This document shows, in pieces, positions 49,615-59,800 of a stretch of 64,000 nucleotides of DNA. The stretch is from Desulfoluna butyratoxydans. GTDB taxonomy: Bacteria; Desulfobacterota; Desulfobacteria; Desulfobacterales; Desulfolunaceae. Numbering within the stretch: the first letter of the stretch is position 1; the number at the start of each line of letters is the position of its first letter. A program made the translations under genes and the position numbers. The notes under the pieces were generated by a model. It was given only the letters and a program-made list of their open reading frames with translations. It made no database searches and was not told the origin of the DNA. The stretch covers positions 62,001 through 126,000 of the forward strand of contig NZ_CAADHO010000004.1 in assembly GCF_900699765.1 (NCBI RefSeq), in the 5' to 3' direction.

Positions 49615-50415
49615 TCAATATCTCAACCCAAACCGATCCAACGCTCCTGAAAGCTCTTGCCTGAAGGTGTCGGAACGGACAATGCGGCGCAGTTCAATGC
49701 TCTCCACCTCAAGGACCCTGTGCAGGTCTTCCTGGGAGAGATTCAGGAGCTTTTTCACGCCAAAGAGGGTCTCGGCCGGTACCTCGGCAATGGACCGTGC
49801 CATGTTCACCGTCTCCTGTTCCAGGCGATCGGGGGGGACGATACGATCCACGATCTTGATGCCCAGGGCCTCCTTGGCGGTGATGTCGTCTTTTCTCAAG
49901 AGAAACTTCGAGGCCGCGGCGGAGCCGATCATGCGGGGGAGGAAATAGGCGAGGCCTCCCTTGGGAACCAGGCCGATGTTGTGGTAGGGGTTCTGGTAGA
50001 CGCTTCCCGTGGCCAGGATGCGGTAGTCGCATGCCAGGGCCATGCTGAGAAAGATGGTGTCGATCTGGCCGCGATCGGCGTGGATGACGTATTTGTTGAC
50101 GGTGGCAAGCTTGAGGATAAATTGATTCAGGGCACAGTAGAGGCGTTCCAGCTTGTCGTAACTCATGCTGCCGCAGGCCACCTTTCGGTAGAAATCGATG
50201 TACTCATCTCTTCCTTTTTTCCCCTTGGCCCCCATGAGTATAATCACTTTGACCGACGCGTCGGATGTAAAGCGTTTGAAGTAGTCGAACATCAGCTCCT
50301 TGATGTCAATCTCGCTGATGGTGTTCACCAGGTCGTTCTTCAGTTGCAACAGGACAATGGCGCCTGATCGGTAACATGAAAAAATCGGTGTGTCGCCGCT
50401 GCGGTTTTCAAACAT
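49615..50415 (-). CDS. Enoyl-CoA hydratase/isomerase-family protein
   Basis: 266 residues, crotonase fold. The oxyanion-hole part VKVIILMGAKGKKG and DRGQIDTIFLSMALACDYRI matches the family, as does YHNIGLVPKGGLAYFLPRMIGSAAASKFLL. The typical catalytic glutamates are not clear (NIGLVPKG in place of the acidic loop), so the reaction may be unusual; C-terminal leucine-rich helix present. Start ATG 50415 has GGAGG 5 bases upstream; a longer in-frame start at 50487 lacks one. Single gene, next to the CCCTTAG array. Confidence 0.82.
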   Translation of the reverse strand: MFENRSGDTPIFSCYRSGAIVLLQLKNDLVNTISEIDIKELMFDYFKRFTSDASVKVIILMGAKGKKGRDEYIDFYRKVACGSMSYDKLERLYCALNQFILKLATVNKYVIHADRGQIDTIFLSMALACDYRILATGSVYQNPYHNIGLVPKGGLAYFLPRMIGSAAASKFLLRKDDITAKEALGIKIVDRIVPPDRLEQETVNMARSIAEVPAETLFGVKKLLNLSQEDLHRVLEVESIELRRIVRSDTFRQELSGALDRFGLRY

Positions 50416-50479
50416 GGCTGCCTCCGATGGTTGACCAGGGGTTGTTAGGACTGGAATCATTTTTTGCACCTCATCATCG

Positions 50480-50917
50480 TCAATCATTGCAGAAGGTGTC
50501 TACATACTCTCGGGCCTCGCGTATGGCCTCTTCTGCGGCCTCTCCCCTCATGCTCTCCATTTTTCCCGTTTCCGGGTTGTAAGTCATGACGCCCTGTTTC
50601 AGGTAATCGTCGATCATTTTTTTGTACCGCGCGCATGTGGGGTTGTCGTCGGTTGTGGCCGAAATCGGTACTGAGGCGTTAGGGTCGTCGGCGTTTTTCT
50701 TGAAGGCGTTGATTTTCTCCAGCAGGGTGACGGGGTCGGTCTGCAGGGCGCTTTGGGAAACACAGACACCTTCAAGGAGAACATAGGTGTCGTCACAGGT
50801 GCCTTCCACCGGCATCTTCATGGCGGCTCCGTCCGAGGCCATGGCCGGGCAGGGAGCGAACACCAGAACCGCCAGGAGGAAGCATGCAAGTCCGGGTAGA
50901 TTGAGTCGTGATGTCAT
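50480..50917 (-). CDS. Small secreted protein of unknown function
   Basis: 145 residues with a signal peptide (LPGLACFLLAVLVFAPCPAMASDG) and a mature part with four cysteines (CDDTYVLLEGVCVSQSA..., NPTCARYKKMIDDYL..., YVDTFCND). The arrangement suggests disulfides, a periplasmic or extracellular protein. I do not recognise the family. Start ATG 50917 (MTSRLNL) gives a good signal peptide; the longer frame starting at 51004 does not. Just upstream of the enoyl-CoA hydratase gene on the same strand. Confidence 0.68.
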   Translation of the reverse strand: MTSRLNLPGLACFLLAVLVFAPCPAMASDGAAMKMPVEGTCDDTYVLLEGVCVSQSALQTDPVTLLEKINAFKKNADDPNASVPISATTDDNPTCARYKKMIDDYLKQGVMTYNPETGKMESMRGEAAEEAIREAREYVDTFCND

Positions 50918-51205
50918 GGGGGGGGTCTCATCTGTTTTGTCCCCGGGTAAAAAACGGGGATGCGGTTGGGGTATGTATGGTGATGACCTGTTTGTCCGAT
51001 ACAATCAGTATGTTGCCGAGGTTCAGCGGGGTGCTGATGTATCGTTTTAAATGCGGCCGGTACCCATCCTATGGACGAGTATTGCTTGATAAGATCATAG
51101 TTTATGTAGTAAATCAAGTTTATTCGATGGCTTGGCTTATATTTCGAACGATACCGGATCCGGACAGGCGCGAGGCCATCATAACCCCGAGACTGGAGTT
51201 GCACC

Positions 51206-52687
51206 ATGCTGAACGAGTACACCCGATACGATGGCCTGGGCCTTGCGGAGCTTGTACGCAAAGGAGAGGTTCATCCCCGTGAATTACTGGAGAGTGCCAT
51301 TTCAAGGGCGGAGCGGATGAACCCGGAGTTGAACGCCATCGTTCACACCTTTTCTGAGCGGGCCAGGGCCCAGGCGGCGGGGCCCCTGCCCGACGGCCCC
51401 TTTACGGGCGTGCCCTTCCTTTTAAAGGACCTCATGGACAATTACGAGGGAGAGCCTTTGTGCAAGGGGAGCCGGGGAATCCGAGCGGTCCCTGGGGAGA
51501 ACAGTGAGCTGGTCAACCGGTTCATGGCCGCTGGCGTGGTGCCCTTCGGAAAGACCAATACCCCTGAGTTCGGCCTCACCATCACCACGGAACCCAAATC
51601 GTCGGGGCCTGCCCACAACCCATGGAAGCGGGGTGTCAGCACCGGGGGCTCTTCGGGCGGGTCGGCCGCTGCGGTGGCAGCAGGCATTGTGCCCATGGCG
51701 TCGGCCAACGACGGTGGGGGATCCATCCGGTTTCCCTCGGCCTGTTGCGGTGTCTTTGGTCTGAAGCCCTCCCGGGGCCTGAATCCCCTGGGGCCGGAAT
51801 CGGGCGAGGCCTGGGACGGTGCCGTGGCCGGGCATGTCATCACCCGGAGTGTTCGGGACAGCGCCGCCATGCTTGATGCCACGGCCGGACCGGAGGTGGG
51901 AGCGCCCTACCGGGTTGCCCGGGGACATGGAACCTACCTTGACGCCTGCCAAGCCGATCCGGGCCAGTTGACCATTGCTTTTTCCAGTCGCCCCCTGACC
52001 GATGCCACCCTGCACCCGGAGGCGTTGCGGGGCCTGGAAGCCACCGTCAAGCATCTGGAAGGCCTCGGCTACCGGGTGGAAGAGGCCGATCCCCCCATCA
52101 ACACCGACGCGTTGTGGCGTGACTTTTTTATGGTGGTCTGTGCCCATGTGGCAGCGGAAGTTGCGTTTACCGGAAAAGAGTACGGAAAAAAGGCTGTCGC
52201 CGCCCTGGAGCCTTCCACCCTCAACATGGCCATGATCGGCCGGTCTTTTTCCGCCTGCGATCTGGTGATGGCAAAAAAAGGATGGCATGAGGTGCAACTT
52301 GCCATGGGGCGGTTCCTCACCCGGCACGACCTGTTTCTTACTCCCACCCTTATCGGCCCTCCCGATCCCCTCGGGGTGCTGCCTCCCTCAAAGTTCGAGG
52401 ACCTTCTGCTGAAAATGGGCAGCCCCGTTAAAACAGGGCGCCTCCTTATGAAGCTGGGGCTTGTGAAGCATTTTGCCGGACCCACGTTGAGCCGCATGGC
52501 CTTTACGGTCCTCGGCAACGTCTCCGGCCTTCCCAGTGTCTCGATTCCCCTGCATTGGACCGAGGACGGGCTGCCACTGGGCATGCTCTTTACCGGGCGG
52601 ATGTGCGATGAAATGACCTTGTTCAAGCTGTCCGGTCAATTGGAGCGGGCGTTTCCCTGGGCTGGTCGATACCACGCACTGGATTGA
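51206..52687 (+). CDS. Amidase (amidase-signature family)
   Basis: 493 residues. The amidase-signature triad is in place: Lys74 (FLLKDLMDN), Ser149/150 in STGGSSGGSAAAVAAG and the nucleophile Ser173 in NDGGGSIRFPSACCG. Full length. It hydrolyses an amide, but the substrate (aryl/acyl amide, indoleacetamide, 6-aminohexanoate oligomer and others) cannot be told. GGAG lies 9 bases before ATG 51206. Single gene. Confidence 0.92.
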   Translation: MLNEYTRYDGLGLAELVRKGEVHPRELLESAISRAERMNPELNAIVHTFSERARAQAAGPLPDGPFTGVPFLLKDLMDNYEGEPLCKGSRGIRAVPGENSELVNRFMAAGVVPFGKTNTPEFGLTITTEPKSSGPAHNPWKRGVSTGGSSGGSAAAVAAGIVPMASANDGGGSIRFPSACCGVFGLKPSRGLNPLGPESGEAWDGAVAGHVITRSVRDSAAMLDATAGPEVGAPYRVARGHGTYLDACQADPGQLTIAFSSRPLTDATLHPEALRGLEATVKHLEGLGYRVEEADPPINTDALWRDFFMVVCAHVAAEVAFTGKEYGKKAVAALEPSTLNMAMIGRSFSACDLVMAKKGWHEVQLAMGRFLTRHDLFLTPTLIGPPDPLGVLPPSKFEDLLLKMGSPVKTGRLLMKLGLVKHFAGPTLSRMAFTVLGNVSGLPSVSIPLHWTEDGLPLGMLFTGRMCDEMTLFKLSGQLERAFPWAGRYHALD

Positions 52688-52869
52688 AGAACAGGCGTTG
52701 CCGGCATGCGTGGTGAAAGAAAAACGCCTGCCCGTGCGTAACGGGCTTTCCATGGGGCGCGGACCGGTGTATGGTCTTTTTCGTTTTTTATTGTTTGTGT
52801 CTTTCCAAGGAACGCCGGGTCCCATGGGTCTTGTCTGTGTTCCGGTAAAAAAATGGAGATGGATGTATC

Positions 52870-53163
52870 ATGTACACGTACGAGCCTTCGGGTGTCTGCG
52901 CCAAAAAAATAGATTTTGATATTAAGAACAACACCATAAAAAATCTCGTGTTTACCGGGGGATGCCCTGGAAACCTCCTGGGGATCGGGCGCCTTGTGGA
53001 AGGCATGTCCGTGGATGAGGTGATTGCCCGCCTCAAGGGGGTTACCTGCGGAAAAAAGGCCACTTCGTGCCCGGACCAGCTTGCCCTGGCCCTTGAAGAG
53101 TGGAAAGCGGGGAGGCTTGAGGCGGATAGTCTGTCGGCCTTCCTGAAGATCGTGGCGAGCTGA
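52870..53163 (+). CDS. TSCPD-domain protein
   Basis: 97 residues. The TSCPD domain, found also at the end of vitamin-B12-dependent ribonucleotide reductases, is seen as a stand-alone protein: YEPSGVCAKKIDFDI, FTGGCPGNLLGIGRLVEGMSVDEVIARLKGVTCGKKATSCPDQLALAL. Four conserved cysteines suggest metal binding. Function unknown. GGAG precedes ATG 52870 with a 12-base gap. A strong terminator follows. Confidence 0.88.
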   Translation: MYTYEPSGVCAKKIDFDIKNNTIKNLVFTGGCPGNLLGIGRLVEGMSVDEVIARLKGVTCGKKATSCPDQLALALEEWKAGRLEADSLSAFLKIVAS

Positions 53164-53211
53164 CGGTCGCCTTCATAAGGTCTTTGGATACGAAACAACA
53201 GGTGTTTTACG

Positions 53212-53248
53212 AACAGGCCATGATCTGGTGAGATCATGGCCTGTTTTT
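53212..53248 (+). terminator. Rho-independent terminator after the TSCPD gene
   Basis: 15-bp perfect stem AACAGGCCATGATCT / AGATCATGGCCTGTT with loop GGTG and a following T-run. Confidence 0.93.
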
Positions 53249-54292
53249 GTTTATGGCGATAGGAATTTGGTATTGTCGAACAGCTTTCGATTGCTGCGAC
53301 CTGTGTTCTAGAGCTTTTTGTCGCATGAGCCATTGATAAGGGCGATACAGTCAGCGTTTTGAGTGTTTTTTGTCTATGGCGTAAGGTGTGGTGGCAAAAT
53401 GTAAAATACTTTTCAGGGGGGCGCTGTGTGATGGGTGGATTGGCGTTTAAAAGTCCCCTGTGTATGGTTGCTCATGTGTGTAACTCGCCGGAATATCGAA
53501 GATTGAAACGGGTGATTTCAGGGGCGCGTCCGGGGCAATATATGCACGTATTTTATTTTATTCTACTTTGAGAGTAATTATTTGTTGAATAATGACGTAA
53601 AGTGTCATATGAAAATTATTCACGCACGATGAAGAGTTAATTGCGATGCGATATGATCATTAAAAAATAGTAAAATTATAACGGTTTTTACTTAAAAATA
53701 TAACTGAAGTAACGGCTGGGCATGATGAAATAGACATGCACCGAAATGATGGGGCAGAAGCACCCATTATGACGACAGGCGGGTGTCGCCATCGCCAAAA
53801 GGCGGCGATCGGCAGTGTTGTAAAATACGAAAGTCCTGTCGTCTGCTTTGTGCGGCCCGGCAAAGGGGGCAGCGAGGACGCCGCCCATTGCCCTTGACCG
53901 GGCTGATGCCTTTCATGCCGCTTTCTTCCTTCACACTCCCGGTGATGTACCTCCGGATGACGAGCGGAGCCCACGGTGATGGGCTCCGACGGGCAACCAT
54001 GGTGCCACCGGACGACCCATGACCATTCGTACCCTCCAGTCATGCACTTCAAGGCCACGTAGCGTATTACCCCGATCTTTAAATAAAGGGGCCTGGCCTG
54101 AAAAGATAAACAGACAATCGAATGTTTCGGCCGACCCGACCGGTTCCCGGGCCTGGTCTCCGTCGTGTCCCTGGCAGGCTCGCCACACGAGAGACGAGGC
54201 TGCGATGAACCGCGACAGGCCGAGTTGCGATACCCTGGGATATCCCTGCCTTTTTTTGATGTGTGAACCCTATCTGGTTAAGGAGTTAGGAA
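53249..54292. other. Long AT-rich non-coding stretch before the T6SS operon
   Basis: No convincing gene in more than 1 kb. The part 53560-53720 is clearly AT-rich against the rest of the window. Short frames in 53660-54250 lack ribosome sites and recognisable domains; remnants of a mobile element are possible but not shown. Confidence 0.55.
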
Positions 54293-54838
54293 GTGAAAAA
54301 GACTTTTTTTGTCGTGCTGTCCCTTTTGGCCTGGTCCGTATGCGGGTGCGGATTTTCTCCCGTATCACCACCGGAGTGGAAACTTGAACAAGAAGGCATC
54401 GTCCTTCACTTCGAAGCAGACAACCAGCTCAACCAACGGCATGGGAAAGCCTACACCCTGTACGTTGTCCTCTACCAGCTCAACGACCCCAACTCCTTCA
54501 ACCAGCTCTGCCAGGATGAAGACGGGCTCGCCAAGTTGTTGGAGTGCAAGGTGTACGACGAGAGCGTGACTTCCGTAAAGAGTATCTATATCTACCCGGG
54601 GAGTGACGTGACCCATCGAATGGAGCGCGCGGAAGGAACGCGATACCTGGGAATTGTGGCGGGATACGGCATGTTGACCCAGGAGCGCATGGTTCGGTTG
54701 CTTGAGATCCCCGTGTTTATTGAGCGAGAGAGTGCGCTCAGCTTCAACAAGAAACTGGTTCCCGGGAAGTTGCAGGCGGATTTCGTGCTGGGCCCCGATC
54801 AGATTGTCGACGTCGGCGCAGAGGCAGAGGAAGAATAG
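54293..54838 (+). CDS. tssJ: Type VI secretion lipoprotein TssJ
   Basis: 181 residues. A lipoprotein signal peptide (KKTFFVVLSLLAWSVCGCGF with lipobox before the cysteine) is followed by the small beta sandwich of the SciN/TssJ family (LEQEGIVLHFEADNQLNQRHGKAYTLYVVLYQLND, LEIPVFIERE). Outer-membrane-anchored partner of TssM. Start is GTG 54293 with AAGGAG 8 bases upstream. First gene of the T6SS operon; tssK follows after 2 bases. Confidence 0.92.
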   Translation: MKKTFFVVLSLLAWSVCGCGFSPVSPPEWKLEQEGIVLHFEADNQLNQRHGKAYTLYVVLYQLNDPNSFNQLCQDEDGLAKLLECKVYDESVTSVKSIYIYPGSDVTHRMERAEGTRYLGIVAGYGMLTQERMVRLLEIPVFIERESALSFNKKLVPGKLQADFVLGPDQIVDVGAEAEEE

Positions 54839-54840
54839 GC

Positions 54841-56226
54841 ATGGAAAAACCACTTTTCTGGCACCAGGGGCTTTTTCTCCAGCCGCAGCACCTGCAATTG
54901 AACCACAGCTATCACGAATCCGCGTTGACACCCTACAACCGGCATATCCAACCCCATCTCACAGGGGTGGGCAACGTCTCCATCCGGAGCTCCGCCGTGT
55001 CCGGCTCGTCCATCCACATCGACGCCGGATCATTCTGGTTCCGGGACGGCACCTATGCCGTCATCGGGGAAAACGCCCTCATGGAGCCGAGGCGGTTCCA
55101 GAAGTCCTGGGTGGACGGCGGCAAGCCCCTGACGGTGTATGTCGGCGTTCGCAAGATGAACCGGTACCAGGGCAACGTCACCACCCTGGGGCCCGGCGTG
55201 CTTCCCGCGGAGGTCACCACCCGCTACCTGGCCCGTGAGGAGCCCGAAAATGTGAGGGACCTGCACCAGGACGGCCCGCCTGCTCAGCTGAAAACCCTGA
55301 CCCTGTTGCTCAAGGTTTTTTTCCACTCCGAGCTGGACCAGCTGGGGGGCTATGAGTTGATTCCCATCGCCATGCTGGAGAGAAACAGTGACGACATCGC
55401 CCTGTCCACCCGGTTTATTCCCCCTGTGTACGCCTTGAGCGGGTCCAGGGTGCTCTGGGGCCTGGTTCAGGATATCTACGACCAGTTGTCCTACAAAGGG
55501 CACGAGCTGGAGAGCTACAAGAAAAAACGGGGCGTCCACAACGCGGAGTTCGGCTCCAGGGACATGGTGTTCCTCCTGGCCCTGAGGACCCTTAACCGCT
55601 ATATCCCCAAAATAGCCCACCTTATTGAGCATAAAGAGGCGCACCCGTGGGACCTGTACGTGGTGTTGCGACAGGTCATCGGAGAGCTCTCCTCCTTTTC
55701 TGAGCGCATCAATGTCCTGGGCCAGAGCGAAGAGGGAGGAGCGGGGCTTCCGACTTACGACCACGACAACCTGTGGCACTGCTATTCCCAGGCAGGGGTG
55801 ATCCTTTCCGCCCTGCTGGATGAGATCACCTCCGGGCCCGAGTACATCATCGAGTTCCAGCGGGAAGACCCCTACCTCAACGCCGTGCTGCTGCCTCCCC
55901 ACCTGGAGGCCAACAGCCAGTACTACCTCGTGGTGACGGGGCCCGAGGAGGCGGATCATATCCTCGAAGCGGTCAAGATCGGGGTCAAGCTGGGGTCCAA
56001 GGCATCGGTACCCGCGTTTGTGGAGCGCTCCCTGCCGGGCATTGGCCTGGAGCACCTGGCTTCTCCCCCACAGGAACTCCCGCGACGCGGCAATTCGTCC
56101 TACTTTCGCATCGACAGCCAGGACGATCGCTGGCATCGCGTGGAACGTGAAAAGCACATCTCCCTTTACTGGGAAGGGCTTGCTCCGGATATGAAGGTGG
56201 AGATCATGATTGTCAGGAGGAAATAG
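54841..56226 (+). CDS. tssK: Type VI secretion baseplate protein TssK
   Basis: 461 residues. Typical TssK/ImpJ beginning LFWHQGLFLQPQHLQLNHSY, a middle beta-rich part (YELIPIAMLERNSDDIALSTRFIPPV) and a C-terminal adhesion-like domain. TssK links the baseplate to TssLM in the inner membrane. GAGGAAG lies upstream of ATG 54841. AGGAGG for tssL is inside its last codons, so the two are translationally coupled. Confidence 0.93.
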   Translation: MEKPLFWHQGLFLQPQHLQLNHSYHESALTPYNRHIQPHLTGVGNVSIRSSAVSGSSIHIDAGSFWFRDGTYAVIGENALMEPRRFQKSWVDGGKPLTVYVGVRKMNRYQGNVTTLGPGVLPAEVTTRYLAREEPENVRDLHQDGPPAQLKTLTLLLKVFFHSELDQLGGYELIPIAMLERNSDDIALSTRFIPPVYALSGSRVLWGLVQDIYDQLSYKGHELESYKKKRGVHNAEFGSRDMVFLLALRTLNRYIPKIAHLIEHKEAHPWDLYVVLRQVIGELSSFSERINVLGQSEEGGAGLPTYDHDNLWHCYSQAGVILSALLDEITSGPEYIIEFQREDPYLNAVLLPPHLEANSQYYLVVTGPEEADHILEAVKIGVKLGSKASVPAFVERSLPGIGLEHLASPPQELPRRGNSSYFRIDSQDDRWHRVEREKHISLYWEGLAPDMKVEIMIVRRK

Positions 56227-56227
56227 C

Positions 56228-56899
56228 ATGCATTTGAGCGACTGTTTTATCCCGTTGATGGCCTGTGTGGCTTACGCCCTGCCCGAGGCCGAGCGTAACC
56301 AGACGCCTTACGAAGAGCTTCGCGCATCCATCATGGTTCATGTGGATGCGTGTGGGCGCCACCCGGCACGCAGTGAGTTTTCCGAAGAGGATTTCGAGGG
56401 GGCCCGGTTTGCCGTGTTCTGCTGGGTCGATGACCGGGTCATGCAGTCGGGCTGGAACGGGAAGGCCCAGTGGCAGAAGGAGTCCCTGCAGCGGATTCAC
56501 TTCAAGACCTCCCAGGGCGGAGCCGAGTTTTTCACCCGGCTCAAGGAGACGGACCCGTCCCGGCGGGAGGTGTTTGAGGTGTTCTATCTCTGCCTCATGG
56601 CCGGATTTCGGGGACGATACGGCATGGAAGAGGACGAGCAGACCTTAGAGGACCTGAAGGCGGGCCTCTGCAGGCGGCTGGTGAACGATGACGAGCGGTT
56701 GACGTCCGACGGGCGGGAGAAATGGTTTCCTGCGCCGTACAAGGGGGAGATGCCCGTGGGGATGGAGCCCCGGGTCAAAAGCGGCTCGTCGCTGGTGAGC
56801 TTCCTGCTTGTGCTGTCCCCTGCGGTGCTGTGCGGCATCTTGTTCGTGATCTATGGGTTTATTTTAAACAGCGAAGTTCTGACAGGACTGGTGCGATAA
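56228..56899 (+). CDS. tssL: Type VI secretion membrane protein TssL (DotU)
   Basis: 223 residues. DotU/IcmH cytoplasmic helical domain (CFIPLMACVAYALPEAERNQTPYEELR, FCWVDDRVMQSGWNGKAQWQKESLQRIHF) and a single C-terminal membrane anchor (SFLLVLSPAVLCGILFVIYGFI). No peptidoglycan-binding OmpA-type domain is present, so this is the short TssL form. AGGAGG lies 7 bases before ATG 56228; an earlier in-frame start at 56210 lies within tssK. Confidence 0.93.
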   Translation: MHLSDCFIPLMACVAYALPEAERNQTPYEELRASIMVHVDACGRHPARSEFSEEDFEGARFAVFCWVDDRVMQSGWNGKAQWQKESLQRIHFKTSQGGAEFFTRLKETDPSRREVFEVFYLCLMAGFRGRYGMEEDEQTLEDLKAGLCRRLVNDDERLTSDGREKWFPAPYKGEMPVGMEPRVKSGSSLVSFLLVLSPAVLCGILFVIYGFILNSEVLTGLVR

Positions 56900-59800
56900 A
56901 TGCGAACATTTCTGAAAGCGGTTCTGATTCTCTGCCTGTTGATGACACTTATCCTGGTGCCCCCCGTGGTGGCCATGTTGCTTGGGTATTCGGTCTGGTC
57001 GGGGGCGATGGTGTCTGCAGGAGCCCTGGGGCTGCTCCTGTTTTTTTTCCTGATGCGGTTTCTCTGGAGTCGGTACCGTGAGCGTAAATTCGTCAACGGG
57101 CTGGTGTCCAAGGGCGCATCTGCCGAGGACAAGGCCATCGCAAGCGAGCAGCGTAAGCAGTGGAAGATGTCCGTTGCCGAACTCAAGAAATCCCATCTCC
57201 GTGTGAAGGGGGACCCCTTGTATGTCCTGCCCTGGTACATGGTCATGGGGGAGTCGGGCACGGGCAAGTCCACGGCCATCGAAAACTCGGGCCTTGTGAC
57301 CAACCTCGCTCAGCCGCCCCGTGTTTCCGGGGTTTCCGGGACGCGCAATTGCGAATGGTGGTTTTTCAACGAGGCCATTGTGCTGGATACGGCAGGGCGC
57401 TACGCAACCCATCAGGACGAGTCCCAGGACAAGCGGGAGTGGCACTCTTTTCTCAAGCAGCTGGCCAGGTATCGGAAGAAAGAGCCCCTGAACGGGCTTG
57501 TGGTTACGGTCTCGGCCAAAACACTCCTGACGGGAACCCGGGATGAGATCGAAGAAGAAGGGCGCAAGATCCGGGATCGCATCAATGAGCTGATGAAAGT
57601 AATCGGGGCGCGGTTCCCCATCTATCTTCTGGTGACCAAGTGCGACCTGATTCAGGGCATGACCGAGTTCTGCGAGCAGCTTCCCGACGCCGTGTACGAG
57701 CAGGTTTTCGGGTCCATCAACGGCGACATGCAGTGCGATGCGTCGTTTTATCTCTCCTCTTCGTTTGCCCAGGTAACGAAAAAACTCCGAAACTACCGCC
57801 TGCAGGTGGCACGTTCGCTGGGGGCTGAGAGCGCCCAGGCCCGGGTCCTTTTTTTCCCTGAGGAGTTCCAGGGCATCGAAAGCCGGCTCAAAACCTTTGC
57901 AGACGCCGCCTTCAGCAGCAACGTTTATCAGGAACCGCCGTTTTTGAGGGGTCTCTTTTTTTCCAGTGCCCGGCAGTCCGGCCATCCTTTTTCCAAGTTT
58001 CCCGAGGCGGCGCGTTTGCTTAAGGGGAAGGGGGGAGACGGGGAGCAGGATGCCGCGGACACCAGCTATTTCCTCCACGACCTCTTTTCCAAAATCCTTC
58101 CGACGGATCGGAATATCCATGTGCCCACACGGCGCCTCATTGAAGGCAAAAGGCGTCTCAAGGTCATGGCCTTCTCCAGTCTGGCCCTGGCCAGCCTTAC
58201 CCTGGGCGTGCTTCTGAGCTACTCGTTTTCCCAGAACCTTTCCATGGTCCGGGAGGTGCAGCGGGAGTACGCCATGGTTCCCTCCCTGCGGGGTGAGCTG
58301 GCTGAGGATGTCGACACCCTGGAGCGGCTTCGGTTGCTTATTCGAAACGTGGAAGAGAAAAACGAGAGCCGCCTGCTCCCCGATTTCGGGCTGGACCATT
58401 GCAGCGCCCTGGAGCGGGACCTCAAGGTTCGGTACTGCGACCGGTTCCAGGGGGTTTTCCTGGCGTTTTACGACACCAAGATGGGCGATGCCGTGGTGAA
58501 CTTTTCCGGGGAAACCTCCGAGGGGGAATTGGCAGGCGTGTTTCCCCATTATATCCGCCGCATCAACCTCATTGCCGCCAGGAACCAGGGGGCGGATCCG
58601 GAAGCGTTGAACGCCTTGCCCCAGCCAGATTTCAAGAGCCTCTTGATTCCCGATGGGCACTGGGACAACCCCTCCGTCCTGGAATCGGTGTCTGCCCAGT
58701 ACCTGGACTACCTTGCCTGGGCAAGCCCGAAGATGCTGGCCGGGGAAAAGGCCATGCTGGCCTCCTGGCTCTCCTACGGCATGAAAAACGAGGAGCTCTC
58801 CCTTTCGTGGGTCGTGACATGGTGCAACGGCTTGGGAGGGATCCCTTCGTTGACCCTGGCGGAATTCTGGGAGGGGAGTCACCACCTTTCCGATGAGCCT
58901 TTTGTGGGGCCTGCCTTTACCCTCAAGGGGCGGGAGCAGGTGTTCGGGATGCTCACGGAGCTGGAGCAGGCCCTGGAGAGCCCCCTGGAGATCGCCCAGA
59001 AAAAATCGACCTTCCTCGCATGGTATCACGAGGCCTATGCCCAGTCCTGGCACCGTTTTGCCACCTATTTCCCCAAGGGGCAGGAGACGGTGACAGGAAA
59101 AGAGGAGAGCATCTCCACCCTGGTGAGGATGGGCACCCAGGACAACCCCTACTTTGCCTTGTTGAGCGAGATGGCCCTGGAGCTTTCCTTTTTCCCGTCC
59201 GAGGTTGAGGAATCCCCCCTGTGGATGGAGCCGATCTTTGAGTTCGAGGCCATTCGGCAGCATGCTCTTTTGTCCACTCAGAAGAAAAAGGGGGTGCCCA
59301 ACGTGAGGGTCCCCGGCAAGGGGGCGAAGTTTCTCTACAGGATCAAGAAGGTCGCCGGTCCGGTGGGCAAGGAGGACCAGGTGCCCGAGGCCGTTGCTGC
59401 CGGGGCCGATGCCTTCAACCGCTATGCCGAGGGGCTTTCCGGTATGTCCACGGCGGCCCTGTCTCCGGCCGGTGCCTTTGCCCTGGCCGGGACCGCCTTT
59501 ACCGAAGACCCGGTCTCCGGCGGTTCGGCCGTGCGCACGGCCATGCACGGCGAAGAGTCCCTGAAGATCGTCATGGAGACCCACCGGACGCCCCGGGCCC
59601 TGTTCCGTACCCTTCTTCGCGGGCCCTTTGACTACCTCTGGGCCGATACCTGCAACACCGCCGGCCGATACCTTCAGGACGTGTGGGATGAGACGGTGCT
59701 CTCAGAGATCCAGGGGGTCTACAACAAGAAGAGCATCAGTGGGTTGCTCTTCGGAAAAGGCGGGGCCGTCAAGCGCTTTGTCGCAGGGCCCGCCAAACCG

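Noticed and set aside
53359..53571. Small ORF of 70 codons after the TSCPD terminator
   Set aside because: No ribosome site, no conserved motif, within AT-rich non-coding DNA.
56864..59584. 906-codon open frame on the minus strand opposite tssM
   Set aside because: Antisense to a strongly conserved T6SS gene, rich in Gly/His/Pro low-complexity typical of GC-rich shadow frames, no domain and no ribosome site.
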